Shown: positions 52,392-62,173, counted from the first letter of the stretch. The stretch is DNA of 64,000 nucleotides from Bradyrhizobium sp. 21 (GCF_023073335.1 NZ_JADPJG010000002.1:959664-1023663); one strand, 5' to 3'. Numbers and translations: made by a program. Notes: generated by a model from the letters alone, not told the origin.

Positions 52392-53489
52392 ATGCATCCA
52401 CAGGGCCGTGCCACCGCTTCTCTGCACGTTGCAACTGCCGTGCTGACGGTCCTGGCTTGCGCGTCCTGCACGACGCGTCCTCTGCAAGGTGTGCTTGTTC
52501 CGAGCAGCGAGGCCGTTGAAGCCGTCTCGCGAGTCCCGATCCTCATCGGAACGACGCGCACGCGATCGAGCGGTGACCCCGGCGAGATGTTCAGCCGGGA
52601 GCCGTCCGGCGAGATGGCTTTCGCTCAGGTCACGGTCTCCATTCCGCCGGACGCTTCACGCACAGTCGGTGCAATCCAGTGGCCGGTGTCTCCGCCCGGC
52701 GACCCGCGCACGGATTTCGTCACGACGTCCGCGGACTATCTGGACCGCTCCGGATTTGGCGCTGCTATCACCACCGCGGCCAAGGCACAGCATCGCAACA
52801 AGGCGATGGTTTTCGTTCATGGATTCAACAACCGCTTCGACGACGCGGTGTACCGCTACGCGCAGTTCGTGCACGACGGCCGGCTTCCCGTCATTCCCGT
52901 GCTGTTTTCGTGGCCATCGCAGGGGGCGGGAAACCTTGGCTCATATCAGCACGATCGCAAGGTCGCGACGCAATCGGGCGCGGCGCTGGCCGAGTTCCTG
53001 GATGCCGTGAACGCCAATCCAGGCATCAAGGAGATCACGCTTGTCTGCCATTCCATGGGCTGCCTGGTCACGCTCGAAGCGCTGCGCGCGAGAGCGGTAC
53101 GCGGCGGAACGGTGTCGAAGCTGAAGAACGTGGCGCTTGTCGCGCCCGACGTCGCGTTTGACGAGTTCATGGGCGAGGTCAGGGAGATGGGGCCCCGGCG
53201 CCCACGCATCGGTTTGTTTCTGTCCCAGGATGATGTCGCCCTCAAGATCTCGAAATCCCTTGCGGGAGGGACGAACCGCCTCGGCGACATCAATCCGGAG
53301 GAAGAGCCGTACAAGAGCGCGCTCGCGCAGCAGAAGATCCTGGTGTTTGACCTCACGCACGTGGGAGGGGATGACTCGCACTCCAGAGCCTTTGACTCGG
53401 TGAGCACTGTCATGGGGATGCTGGAGCGGAGGCTCGCACAGGGCCAGCAACTCAGCGAGGATGCGTCACGAACGGCCCCTGCGAGGTGA
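52392..53489 (+). CDS. Alpha/beta hydrolase, DUF900 type, probably a lipoprotein
   Basis: 365 residues from the ATG at 52392 with GGGGGGAG upstream. The hydrophobic N-terminus reaches a possible lipobox (VLAC or CASC around residues 24-27). The hydrolase core has MVFVHGFNNRFDDAVYRYAQ, the nucleophile in VCHSMGCLVTLEAL, and a late acid-His region HVGGDDSHSRAFD. DUF900 proteins are predicted esterases or lipases of unknown substrate. It lies downstream of the kinase after a 133-bp gap. Confidence 0.87.
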   Translation: MHPQGRATASLHVATAVLTVLACASCTTRPLQGVLVPSSEAVEAVSRVPILIGTTRTRSSGDPGEMFSREPSGEMAFAQVTVSIPPDASRTVGAIQWPVSPPGDPRTDFVTTSADYLDRSGFGAAITTAAKAQHRNKAMVFVHGFNNRFDDAVYRYAQFVHDGRLPVIPVLFSWPSQGAGNLGSYQHDRKVATQSGAALAEFLDAVNANPGIKEITLVCHSMGCLVTLEALRARAVRGGTVSKLKNVALVAPDVAFDEFMGEVREMGPRRPRIGLFLSQDDVALKISKSLAGGTNRLGDINPEEEPYKSALAQQKILVFDLTHVGGDDSHSRAFDSVSTVMGMLERRLAQGQQLSEDASRTAPAR

Positions 53490-53582
53490 AGATTTTAGAG
53501 GAGCGTGACCGCCGATCATGCATGGGCCTCTCGGGCGCCAAGGCTGAGAGGCAAGGACGTTGTCGAAATTTGCAATGTTAAC

Positions 53583-53690
53583 AGGATGCTCCTGTTTTGC
53601 CCGACGTGTCAAACCTCCTTGCCGACACGCTAAGTCATTGATCCGACTTGCCCCGGCTACTGTGCATGGGGTTGTTTTCGCGCTTTTATG
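53583..53690. repeat. Possible degenerate Bradyrhizobium-type intergenic repeat
   Basis: The stretch from about CAGGATGCTCCTGTTTTGCCC to CTGTGCATGGGGTTGTTTTC recalls sequences often seen between Bradyrhizobium genes. The match is by memory only and no second copy is visible in this window. Confidence 0.3.
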
Positions 53691-53717
53691 GTTGAAGCAC
53701 CTGGCGAGGCGCCGGCC

Positions 53718-54893
53718 TCACGCGCTCTCCGTCTCCCGGTGCACGTCGTGCACCACGAGACCCATGCCTTCGTCGGGCATCTTGATCCAGTCGCGGCGCT
53801 TCAGGGTGCGCTTGGTGTCTTCGTAGCCGCTTGTCCAGTGCTCGCGCATCGAGGTGCCCGAGAATTCGTGGTCCTTGGCGTCGCCCTCATAGGCCTTCTG
53901 CTGGTAGATCAGATGCAGGATCGCGATCTCCGGCATGTGGCGCAGGCTCGACTTGAGCTCGCGGTCCTCGTCGGACAATTGGTCGTCCGGGACCTTCGCC
54001 AGCGCCTTGTACAGCAGGACCTTGAGATTGTGCGTGCGGCGGTAGACGTCGGTGTTGTGGCGCGTGCGCGAGGAATACATGATGTCCTTCTGGCGGGCCA
54101 GCACGTCCTGCATCGAACGGGGCAACACGCCGCGGGCGCTGAACAGGTCGACCTGGAACACCAGCGAATTGAGCGCGTCCTCCTGGTCGAGCAGATGCTG
54201 AAGCGGGGTGTTGGAGACGATGCCGCCGTCCCAGAAATGATCGGTGCCGATCCGCACCATCGGCAATGCCGGGGGCAGGGCGCCGGAGGCCATGATGTGC
54301 TCCGGCTCGATCACGTCGTGGGAATTGTCGAAATAGATGAAATTGCCGGAAAGCACGTTCACCGCCCCGACCGCGAAGCGGACCTTCTTCTCGTTGATGA
54401 GATCGAAGTCGACGAGCTCCAGCAGGCTCTCCTTGAGCGGCATCGTGTCGTAATAGCTGGTGGCCGTGCGGGCGCCGACCGGGCTGAACCAGGGATTGAC
54501 CTGATGCGGGCTGAAGAAGCCCGGCTGGCCCATCGCCGACGTCATCCACGCGCTGGTGAGATTGCGCCACTGGCGGAAGATGTCGCCGTCAGGCGTGTAG
54601 TGCCAGATCTTGCGGTTGGTGATGCGCTCCCAGAAGATGCGCAGCGCCTCCAGCCGCTTCTCCGGCTTGTTGCCGGCGATGATGGCAGAGTTGATGGCTC
54701 CGATGGAGACGCCGCAGACCCAGTCGGGCTCGATGCCGGCCTCGTGCAGCGCCTGGTAGACGCCGGCCTGGTAGGCGCCCAGCGCGCCGCCGCCTTGCAG
54801 CACCAGCGCGACCCGGTCGCAGCGCTCGGGCCGCCAGCCCGTGGAGGGAGGCTGATGGGTCTGATGAGCCGGTTGCGACGTTCGGGCGTCCAT
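53718..54893 (-). CDS. Patatin-like phospholipase (DUF3734 type)
   Basis: 391 residues from the ATG at 54893, where AGGGAG stands 8 bases upstream. Oxyanion hole GGGALGAYQAG, nucleophile GVSIGA and the Asp of the catalytic dyad in FWDGGIVSNTP are all present. The C-terminal extension (YEGDAKDHEFSGTSMREHW) fits the DUF3734 domain found in patatins of alphaproteobacteria. Members hydrolyse acyl lipids and several contribute to polyhydroxybutyrate metabolism or virulence; nothing here decides between them. Confidence 0.9.
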   Translation of the reverse strand: MDARTSQPAHQTHQPPSTGWRPERCDRVALVLQGGGALGAYQAGVYQALHEAGIEPDWVCGVSIGAINSAIIAGNKPEKRLEALRIFWERITNRKIWHYTPDGDIFRQWRNLTSAWMTSAMGQPGFFSPHQVNPWFSPVGARTATSYYDTMPLKESLLELVDFDLINEKKVRFAVGAVNVLSGNFIYFDNSHDVIEPEHIMASGALPPALPMVRIGTDHFWDGGIVSNTPLQHLLDQEDALNSLVFQVDLFSARGVLPRSMQDVLARQKDIMYSSRTRHNTDVYRRTHNLKVLLYKALAKVPDDQLSDEDRELKSSLRHMPEIAILHLIYQQKAYEGDAKDHEFSGTSMREHWTSGYEDTKRTLKRRDWIKMPDEGMGLVVHDVHRETESA

Positions 54894-55139
54894 GGTGTGT
54901 CTCCCTGCGTGAAACAAAACGATTGCGTCCCGCGGTGACGGCGTGATGACAATTTTGGCGCCGGTGCATCGCTTGCATGCACAATGGCCGCGTTGGGAAT
55001 GGCCGCGCCGGCTTGGGTATGGCTGCAGTCGTGCGCCTGACGGAAATCCTTCACATCGCAGTCAATGACGGCGGCTAGCAATTTGCATCTCATCAGATGC
55101 TGCCGGGCAGGCGTCACGGACATCACAAGGAGACCAGCG

Positions 55140-55922
55140 ATGCGCAGGGAAGATTTGCTGAGGCTTCCGTCCATGCCGGCGGCCGGACCGAGCTATCCGG
55201 CCGGGCCCTATCGCTTCGTCAATCGCGAATTCCTCGTCATCACCTACGAGACTGATCCGGACCTGATCCGCACCGGCCTGCCCGAGCCGCTGGAGCCGAT
55301 CGACCAGCCGATCGTGCATTACGAATGGATCAAGATGCCGGACTCGTCCGGCTTCGGAAGCTACACCGAATCCGGCCTCGTCATCCCCGCGCGCCTGCAC
55401 GGCGAGGAGGTCAATTTCGTCTCGCAGATGTATCTGGACGACGATCCGCCGATCGCCGCCGGCCGCGAGATCTGGGGCTTCCCCAAGAAATACGCCCATC
55501 CCAAGCTCGAGATCGTCAAGGACACGCTGACGGGCACGCTGGAATATGCGGGCCAACTCGTCGCCATGGGCACGATGGGCTACAAGCACGAGAGCATGGC
55601 CGGCAACGGCGATCTGACCCGCGCGACGCTGTCGAAGACGCAGGTCAATCTGAAGATGATCCCCGGCGTCGACGGCCATCTCGAGATCTGCCAGCTCGTG
55701 GCGATCAACCTCATCGACATCGTGCCGAAGGGCTCCTGGATGGGGCCCGGCCGGCTGCATCTGGTGCCGCATGTCAACGCGCCCGTCGCCGATTTCCCGG
55801 TCCGCCGCTGCCTCGGCGCGCATCATTACATCGCCGATCTGACGCTGCCGTTCGGCCGCGTCGTGCACGACTACATCAGGGAAGCCGAGGCTGCGGTCGC
55901 GACCGGGCTGGCAGCGGAGTAG
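55140..55922 (+). CDS. adc: Acetoacetate decarboxylase
   Basis: 260 residues from the ATG at 55140, with AAGGAG at 55127-55132. The Schiff-base Lys is in REIWGFPKKYA; YTESGLVIPARLHGEEVNF and the C-terminal MGPGRLHLVPHVNAPVADFPVR are characteristic. It decarboxylates acetoacetate to acetone and CO2 and could interface with the polyhydroxybutyrate/ketone pathway. Divergent from the patatin gene; the 246-bp gap shows a small palindrome GCATCT-N4-AGATGC at 55085-55100. Confidence 0.92.
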   Translation: MRREDLLRLPSMPAAGPSYPAGPYRFVNREFLVITYETDPDLIRTGLPEPLEPIDQPIVHYEWIKMPDSSGFGSYTESGLVIPARLHGEEVNFVSQMYLDDDPPIAAGREIWGFPKKYAHPKLEIVKDTLTGTLEYAGQLVAMGTMGYKHESMAGNGDLTRATLSKTQVNLKMIPGVDGHLEICQLVAINLIDIVPKGSWMGPGRLHLVPHVNAPVADFPVRRCLGAHHYIADLTLPFGRVVHDYIREAEAAVATGLAAE

Positions 55923-55970
55923 GACGCCATCATCAAACTGTAACAATGCCGTAATTGAGTACCCTGTGGA

Positions 55971-56000
55971 TCCGGAAGATGCCGTCAGCCATCTTCCGGA
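55971..56000. promoter_or_regulatory. Perfect 11-bp stem-loop between adc and the CorA/ZntB gene
   Basis: TCCGGAAGATG (55971-55981) pairs exactly with CATCTTCCGGA (55990-56000) around eight bases. It could terminate adc or act in the 34 bp ahead of the transporter start; no T-run is present. Confidence 0.5.
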
Positions 56001-56033
56001 CCGGGGGCATTCGTTGACGGTTGGGGTTGGGTC

Positions 56034-57050
56034 ATGGCTGAGCCGGCAAAGCTTGTCAGCGCGATAACGGAGTCCGTGTCTGCCATTCCCGGCCTGGTCT
56101 GGGCGTTCCGCCTCCACGGCGACGGCAGTGCCGAGCCGCTGCCGATCGACCAGCCGATCGAGTTCAGCCATGACGGCCGGCTCTGGCTGCATTTCAACCT
56201 CACGGACACGCGCGCACGGCCGTGGATCGCCGCGTCCCAGCTGCCGCCGCTCGCGCGCGAGCTGTTGCTGTCCAACGACACCTTCCAGCAGCTTCACGTC
56301 ATCGACCACTGCGTCTACGGCGTGTTCTCCGACCTCGTGCGCGACATCGATAGCGCGACGGAGGACACCGCTTTCCTGCGCTTCGCCATGACCGAGCGGC
56401 TCCTGATCAGCGGCCGCCACCAGGCGCTGTGCTCGGCGGACGCGACGCGCCGGGTGCTCGAAGGCGGCTACCGGGTCGACAACGTCGCGCACCTCCTCGA
56501 GAAGATCGTCGACGAGGTCGCCGACACGCTTGACAGGATGGCAGACAAGCTCGGCCAGGAGATCGACGACATCGAGGAGCGGATTTTGGCCGACGACGTC
56601 AAGCCGGAGATGCGCCGCAATCTCGGCCGGCTGCGCCGGACCTGCGTCAGGCTGCACCGCCAGCTCACCGGGCTGCGCGCGCTGTTCCATCGCCTCGACC
56701 AGAAGAACACCGACCACTTGGCGCCGGGGCTGCGGATTCAGGCAGGCAAGCTGGCACAGCGGCTCGACGGGCTCGACCACGATATCGTCGAGCTGCGCGA
56801 ACGCAGCCGCCTGCTCGAGGAAGAGCTGCGTTTCAAGAACGAGGAGGAGAGCAACCAGCACCTCCACACGCTGTCGATCGTGACGACGCTGCTCTTGCCG
56901 CCGACGCTGATCACCGGCATCTTCGGCATGAACACCAAGGGCCTGCCGCTGACCGATGTCGAGACTGGATTCCTCTGGGCCGCCGGCCTGATGGCCTCGT
57001 CGATCGGTGCGGCCTATCTCTTCATGCGGCGCACGGGCATATTCAAATAG
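56034..57050 (+). CDS. CorA/ZntB-family divalent metal transporter
   Basis: 338 residues. A large cytoplasmic funnel domain (helix-rich, with VADTLDRMADKLGQEIDDIEERI) leads to two C-terminal membrane helices. The selectivity motif GMN is in IFGMNTKGLP. The closest subtype from sequence order is ZntB, a zinc transporter, though magnesium transport by CorA cannot be excluded. Ends 4 bp before the porin gene. Confidence 0.9.
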   Translation: MAEPAKLVSAITESVSAIPGLVWAFRLHGDGSAEPLPIDQPIEFSHDGRLWLHFNLTDTRARPWIAASQLPPLARELLLSNDTFQQLHVIDHCVYGVFSDLVRDIDSATEDTAFLRFAMTERLLISGRHQALCSADATRRVLEGGYRVDNVAHLLEKIVDEVADTLDRMADKLGQEIDDIEERILADDVKPEMRRNLGRLRRTCVRLHRQLTGLRALFHRLDQKNTDHLAPGLRIQAGKLAQRLDGLDHDIVELRERSRLLEEELRFKNEEESNQHLHTLSIVTTLLLPPTLITGIFGMNTKGLPLTDVETGFLWAAGLMASSIGAAYLFMRRTGIFK

Positions 57051-57053
57051 AGT

Positions 57054-58478
57054 GTGCCATCAGGTTTATCAGCCGTGAGCGGGACTGCCCATAGATCTCC
57101 GTTGCGAAGCGCGGTCGCCATTGCGGCAGCGTGCACCTTGGCGAGCACCAGCGCCATCGCCGGTGCCAAGGACGAGAGCGCGGCCGAATGGCTGGCGCCG
57201 AAATGGTTCAATGAATGGCATGACGGGCTCGCCAACAAGGGCCTGAACTTTGGCGCCACCTATATCGCCGACAACATCGGCAATGTGTCGGGCGGCGTTA
57301 AGCGCGGCGCCATCCATTTCGGCCGCCTCGATCTGTCGGTCGATGCTGATCTCGACAAGCTGGTCGGCTGGACCGGCGGCCGCATCTACGCCAATGCCTT
57401 CATCATTTATGGTCGCGGCCTCTCCCGCAACAACGTCATGAACCTCGCCACCATCAGCGAGATCGAGGCGCTGCCGGACCAGCGGCTCTACAACGCCTAT
57501 TTCGAGCAGAGCTTCTTCAACGACAGGCTGAACATCAGGGCGGGCCAGCAGGCCGCCGATGTCGAGTTCTTCGACAGCGAGACCGACGACCTCTTCATCA
57601 ACGGCACGTTCGGCTGGCCGGCGATCAAGGCGTCCAACCTTCCGGCCGGCGGCCCGGCGCCGCCGATCGCGGTCCCCGGCATTCGCATCAAGGCCGCGCT
57701 GACGGACCAGATCACCGCCTTCGCCGCGGTGTTCAACGGCGATCCGTCAGGACCGGGCGATGCCGATCCGCAGCTGCGCGACCATCATGGTCTTGCCTTC
57801 CGCGTCAACGATCCGCCGTGGGTGATCGGGCAGGTCCGCTTCAACTACGACCTTGATATCGGCGGCCGTCCGCTCGCCGGCAATTTCACGCCGGGTGCCT
57901 GGAAGCATTATGGCTCGTTCGACAGCCAGCGCTTCACGATCGAGAGACAGTCGATCGCCGATCCAGGGGGAAGCGGCATTCCGGCAAAGCTCCGCGGCAA
58001 TTACGGTATCTTTGCCGTCATCGAGCAGGTGCTCTACCGTCCGCCCGAGGTCAAGGACAACACCACGTCGGCCTCGATCCCCGGCGTCACCGCGTTCGGC
58101 CGCATCGCCTACAGCCCGCCCGACCGCAATCTGATCGATCTCTATCTGGACGGCGGCATCGGCTTCGTCGGCTTCGTACCCGGTCGACCGCTCGACCGCT
58201 TCGGCGTGGCGGCGGCCTACATGCGCATCTCGAACACCGCGCGTAACCTCGATGTCGACACCCAGTTCTACACCGGCGTCCAGAGCCCCGTGCGCAGCAA
58301 CGAGAGCCTGATCGAGATGATTTACGAGGCGCATATCAAGCCGGGCTGGCTGATCGCGCCTTACTTCCAATACGTATTCCGCCCCTCCGGCGGCATCCCG
58401 AATCCCGCCGATCCGACCGGGATATCGCGGATCGGTGACGCCGCGGTGTTCGGCGTCACCACCACACTCAGGTATTAG
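57054..58478 (+). CDS. OprB-family carbohydrate-selective porin
   Basis: 474 residues from a GTG at 57054; a second GTG at 57075 gives a shorter signal peptide. The signal ends near IAGAKDE. OprB features: NEWHDGLANKGLNFGATYIADN near the start, a beta-barrel of alternating residues, and EMIYEAHIKPGWLIAPYFQYVFRPSGG near the aromatic C-terminus. It forms sugar-permeable channels in the outer membrane. Its stop overlaps the convergent MFS gene by 4 bp. Confidence 0.88.
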   Translation: MPSGLSAVSGTAHRSPLRSAVAIAAACTLASTSAIAGAKDESAAEWLAPKWFNEWHDGLANKGLNFGATYIADNIGNVSGGVKRGAIHFGRLDLSVDADLDKLVGWTGGRIYANAFIIYGRGLSRNNVMNLATISEIEALPDQRLYNAYFEQSFFNDRLNIRAGQQAADVEFFDSETDDLFINGTFGWPAIKASNLPAGGPAPPIAVPGIRIKAALTDQITAFAAVFNGDPSGPGDADPQLRDHHGLAFRVNDPPWVIGQVRFNYDLDIGGRPLAGNFTPGAWKHYGSFDSQRFTIERQSIADPGGSGIPAKLRGNYGIFAVIEQVLYRPPEVKDNTTSASIPGVTAFGRIAYSPPDRNLIDLYLDGGIGFVGFVPGRPLDRFGVAAAYMRISNTARNLDVDTQFYTGVQSPVRSNESLIEMIYEAHIKPGWLIAPYFQYVFRPSGGIPNPADPTGISRIGDAAVFGVTTTLRY

Positions 58479-59770
58479 GCCATCGCCGCTTGCGGCTTTG
58501 GCTTCGGTTGTCGCGACAACGTCAGCACGATCAGTGAGGCGAACACGCAGAGCGCGCCGGCGATGAAGAAGGCGGGCAGGTAGCTCTGATAGACCGTCCG
58601 TGAGAAACCGGCGCCGAAGGCGGCGGTGCCGGCGCCGAGCTGATGGCCGGCGAAGATCCAGCCGAACACCAGATTGGCGCGCTCGGGTCCGAATTTCTGC
58701 GCGGTGAGGCGCACCGTCGGCGGCACGGTGGCGATCCAGTCGAGCCCATAGAACATCGCGAAGATCGAGAGCCCATAGAACGAGAAATCGCTGAAGGGGA
58801 GGAAGATCAGCGAGAGCCCGCGCAGGCCGTAGTACCAGAACAGCAAAAAGCGGTTGTCGTAGCGGTCCGACAGCCAGCCCGACATGATGGTGCCGAAGAA
58901 GTCGAAGATGCCCATCGCAGCCAGCAGGCCCGCTGCCTGCACCTGCGGGATGCCGAAATCGAGACACATCGGGATCAGATGCACCTGCACGAGGCCATTG
59001 GTGGATGCGCCGCAGACGAAGAATGTCGCAAACAGGACCCAGAACGCGCTCGACTTCGAGGCGTCGCGCAGCGTGCCGAGCGCAACGCCGGTGATCGAGC
59101 CATGGCTGACGGGCGGCACGGGCAGGGATGTGGTGCCTTCGTCGCCGAACGGGCGCAGGCCGACATCGCTCGGACGGTCGCGCATCGCGAGCAGGACGGC
59201 GAGGGCGGAAACACAGAGCGCGATGCAGACGAAGCCGAGCGCAAGCCGCCAGCCGAAACGTTCGGTCAGGCTTGCGAGCAGCGGCAGGAACACGAGCTGG
59301 CCGGTGGCGACGCTCGCGGTCATGATGCCGATGACGAGGCCGCGTCTTGCCGCGAACCACCGTGTCGCGATGGTGGCGCCCAGCACCAGCGCGGTCATGC
59401 CGGTGCCGATCCCGATCACCACGCCCCACAGCGCGACGAGCTGCCAGACCTCGGTCATGCCGAGGGAGAGCACCAGCGCGGAGACGACGATGAGCTGCGC
59501 GGTGAGCGTGACGTTGCGCAGGCCGTAGCGGTTGAGCAGGGCGGCCGCGAACGGCGCCATCAGCCCGAACAGGATGAAGCGGATCGACAGCGCGGATGAG
59601 ATCTCCGCCGTGCTCCAGCCGAACTCCTTCTGAAGCGGAATGATGAACACGCCGGGCGCGCCGACCGTGCCGGCGCTGATCAGCGCGGTGAGGAAGGTCA
59701 CGCCGACCATCACCCAGCCGTAGTGGATATTGCGGCGGCCGAGTGTTGCCGCGAGCCAGTTCGAGATCAT
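58475..59770 (-). CDS. MFS transporter, monocarboxylate/oxalate-formate antiporter-like
   Basis: 431 residues with 12 predicted helices. MFS family loops: GLMAPFAAALLNRYGLRNV, TRWFAARRGLVIGIM and SGWLSDRYDNRFLLFWYY. The start (RRNIHYGWVMVGVTFLTAL) is typical of the OFA/MCT branch carrying organic acids. Substrate unknown. It lies downstream of a thiolase and a hydratase on the same strand, which could point to a carboxylate. Confidence 0.88.
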   Translation of the reverse strand: MISNWLAATLGRRNIHYGWVMVGVTFLTALISAGTVGAPGVFIIPLQKEFGWSTAEISSALSIRFILFGLMAPFAAALLNRYGLRNVTLTAQLIVVSALVLSLGMTEVWQLVALWGVVIGIGTGMTALVLGATIATRWFAARRGLVIGIMTASVATGQLVFLPLLASLTERFGWRLALGFVCIALCVSALAVLLAMRDRPSDVGLRPFGDEGTTSLPVPPVSHGSITGVALGTLRDASKSSAFWVLFATFFVCGASTNGLVQVHLIPMCLDFGIPQVQAAGLLAAMGIFDFFGTIMSGWLSDRYDNRFLLFWYYGLRGLSLIFLPFSDFSFYGLSIFAMFYGLDWIATVPPTVRLTAQKFGPERANLVFGWIFAGHQLGAGTAAFGAGFSRTVYQSYLPAFFIAGALCVFASLIVLTLSRQPKPKPQAAMA

Positions 59771-59881
59771 TGAGCCTCAATCTTGGTGGGCAGGTTTGAA
59801 AAACACCTGCGCGAGTTTGCAGAATGGCACGAAACCCGTTTGTCGGAAACGACAGAGTTCCCTCATTTCCGGACTTTTACC

Positions 59882-61078
59882 TCAGTGGGTCAAGCGCTCC
59901 ACCGCAATCGCAGTGGCTTCGCCGCCGCCGATGCACAGCGCCGCAACGCCGCGCTTGAGGTTCTGCGCCTCCAACGCATGCAGCAGCGTCACGATCAGCC
60001 GTGCGCCGGTGGCGCCGATGGGGTGGCCGAGCGCGCAGGCGCCGCCGTTGATGTTGAGCTTCTCGCGGGGAATGCCGAGATCGCGCTGCGCCGCCATCGC
60101 CACCACGGCGAAGGCCTCGTTGATCTCGAACAGATCGACGTCGCCGGCACTCCAGCCGACCTTGTCCAGGAGCTTGCGGATCGCCGGGATCGGCGCAGTG
60201 GTGAACCATTGCGGCTCCTGGCTGTGGGTGGCGTGGCCCTTGATCTCGGCGATTGCAGGCAGACCGCCCCGATCTGCGAGCGAGCGCCTCGTCAGCACGA
60301 GCGCCGCGGCGCCGTCGGCGTTCGCAGAGGAGGCCGCCGGGGTGATCGTGCCGTTGGCGCGGAACGCGGGCTTCAGTCCGGGGATCTTTGCGGGGTCGAC
60401 CTTCAGCGGATGTTCGTCATTGGCGATGATGCGCGGGCCTGCCTTCTCGGTGAGCGTGATCGGCGCGATCTCGGCCTTGAACGCACCGTCCTCGACCGCC
60501 TTGCGGGCGCGGCTCAGCGTTTCCATCGCATAGGCGTCCTGGTCCTTGCGGGTGAACTGGTAGGCTTCGGCGGTGGCCTCGCCGAAATCGCCCATGGAGC
60601 GGCCGGTCTCGTAGGCGTCCTCCAGTCCGTCCATCATCATGTGATCGATGATGCGGTCGTGGCCGGCGCGATAGCCGCCGCGCGCCTTAGCCAGCAGATA
60701 GGGGGCGTTGCTCATGCTCTCCATGCCGCCGGAGACGACGTACTCGGCCGAGCCGGCGCGAATGATGTCGTGCGCAAGCATGGTCGCTTTCATGCCGGAG
60801 CCGCAAACCTTGTTCACGGTGGTGGCGCCCGTGGCATCGGGGAGGCCGGCTGCACGCGCGGCCTGACGCGCCGGTGCCTGGCCCTGTCCCGCCGGCAGCA
60901 CGCAGCCCATGAAGACCTCGTCGACCTTTTCGGGCGCAAGCTGCGCACGCTCGAGTGCGGCGCCGATCGCGTGGGATCCGAGCTTGTGTGCGGGGAGCGG
61001 CGACAACTCGCCCATGAAGCGACCGAGCGGGGTGCGGACGGCGGAGACGATGACGACGGGATTGGCGGCTGCGGCCAT
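59882..61078 (-). CDS. Acetyl-CoA acetyltransferase (thiolase)
   Basis: 398 residues from the ATG at 61078, which starts MAAAANPVVIVSAVRTPLG with GGGAGTCCC upstream; the extra upstream residues are unlike the family. The nucleophile Cys92 is in VNKVCGSGMKA. NINGGACALGHPIGATGARL and CIGGGEATAIAVER supply the second Cys/His region. It makes or cleaves acetoacetyl-CoA. A TATAAT (61115-61110 on the minus strand) lies 32 bp upstream. Confidence 0.95.
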   Translation of the reverse strand: MAAAANPVVIVSAVRTPLGRFMGELSPLPAHKLGSHAIGAALERAQLAPEKVDEVFMGCVLPAGQGQAPARQAARAAGLPDATGATTVNKVCGSGMKATMLAHDIIRAGSAEYVVSGGMESMSNAPYLLAKARGGYRAGHDRIIDHMMMDGLEDAYETGRSMGDFGEATAEAYQFTRKDQDAYAMETLSRARKAVEDGAFKAEIAPITLTEKAGPRIIANDEHPLKVDPAKIPGLKPAFRANGTITPAASSANADGAAALVLTRRSLADRGGLPAIAEIKGHATHSQEPQWFTTAPIPAIRKLLDKVGWSAGDVDLFEINEAFAVVAMAAQRDLGIPREKLNINGGACALGHPIGATGARLIVTLLHALEAQNLKRGVAALCIGGGEATAIAVERLTH

Positions 61079-61109
61079 GATGGGACTCCCTGTGACGACA
61101 GTCAATAAG

Positions 61110-61129
61110 ATTATACCCATCATATGATG
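61110..61129 (-). promoter_or_regulatory. Thiolase -10 element with adjacent CATCATATGATG palindrome
   Basis: On the minus strand TATAAT occupies 61115-61110; the perfect palindrome CATCATATGATG (61118-61129) lies just upstream. TATGATGGGT here resembles TATGATGGAT at the thioesterase promoter (62299-62308). Confidence 0.5.
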
Positions 61130-61248
61130 CGGCGCAAAAAAATGCAACCGCGTCCGGCATGAGAAATTGTCGTGGTTCGGATGAGAATTGGTCGTTCGAT
61201 CGGAGGAGGGTGTGATTGTCGCGGGCCTATGGCGTGGTGGCCGCTCCG

Positions 61249-61362
61249 CATGACGCTGTCATCGCCCGACTTGATCGGGCGATCCAGTACTCCGAGACGG
61301 CTGTGATGAATCGAGAATCTGCGGCGTACCGGATACCCCGGTCAAGCCGGGGCATGACACCT
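61249..61362. repeat. Compound intergenic repeat with two hairpins
   Basis: ATCGCCCGACTTGATCGGGCG around 61261 and CCCCGGTCAAGCCGGGG around 61336 are two strong stems bounded by CATGACGC and GGCATGACAC. This pairing recurs between genes in Bradyrhizobium-like genomes (recalled). It explains most of the 324-bp gap 61079-61402. Confidence 0.7.
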
Positions 61363-61402
61363 CCAGCTTGGAGAGAGCCTCTTCAGCACTGCGGTCGCGG
61401 CC

Positions 61403-62173
61403 CTACCGCTTCCTGTTCACGAACGCCTGCATCAGCCGCGTCGGCTCGTCCGTCAGGAACGACTCGCCGAACACCTTGATGCTCAGGTTTACCGACTCCG
61501 TCAGCGGCAATTCCTCCCACTGCCGCAACAGCGCCTTCTGCGACCGCAGCGCCTCGGGGCCGCATGCGAGCAGCGCGTTGACGAGATGTTCGACCTCGGC
61601 ATCCAGCTCGCCCGCCAGTGCGACCTTGTCGACCAGCCCCCACGCCAGCGCCGTCGGCGCGTCGATGTTTTCCGCGGTCATTACCAGCCAGCGCGCGCGG
61701 GCCCAGCCGATCAGGCGCGGCAGCAGCGCGGCATGGATCACCGAGGGAATGCCGACGCGCACCTCCGGCATGCCGAAATGCGCATCATGCGCGGCGATCC
61801 GGAAATCACAGGCTGCCGCGACCTCGAGCCCGCCGCCGAGGCACCAGCCGGGCATGCGTGCGATCACGGGGGCCGGGAAGGTGCGCACGGCCTCGCAGAG
61901 ATCGCGCAGGCGGCTGATGAAGGCTTCGGCCGATCTCTGGTCGAGCTTGGCCATCTCTTTTATATCGGCGCCACCGATCATGCTCTTCTCGCTCTGGCCG
62001 CGCAGCACCACGACGCGGATGCCGCGATCGGAGCTGAGCTGCTGGAGGCCTTCGCGGACCGCGTCGGTCACGGGCGAGCCCAAAATATTCAGCGAGCCGG
62101 CGTTGCAGATCGCGACATGAACGACGCCGCGCGCGTCGCGCGTCACGCCGCAATGGTGGTTGAGCATTTCCAT
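61403..62173 (-). CDS. Enoyl-CoA hydratase/isomerase family protein
   Basis: 256 residues from the ATG at 62173 (upstream residues are unlike the family). The oxyanion hole region reads SMIGGADIKEM. The two catalytic glutamates expected for a hydratase are present in CLGGGLEVAAACDFR and FGMPEVRVG. The following GIPSVIHAALLPRLIG departs from the usual PGAGG, so a specialised substrate is possible. Lies between the repeat element and the thioesterase. Confidence 0.9.
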   Translation of the reverse strand: MEMLNHHCGVTRDARGVVHVAICNAGSLNILGSPVTDAVREGLQQLSSDRGIRVVVLRGQSEKSMIGGADIKEMAKLDQRSAEAFISRLRDLCEAVRTFPAPVIARMPGWCLGGGLEVAAACDFRIAAHDAHFGMPEVRVGIPSVIHAALLPRLIGWARARWLVMTAENIDAPTALAWGLVDKVALAGELDAEVEHLVNALLACGPEALRSQKALLRQWEELPLTESVNLSIKVFGESFLTDEPTRLMQAFVNRKR

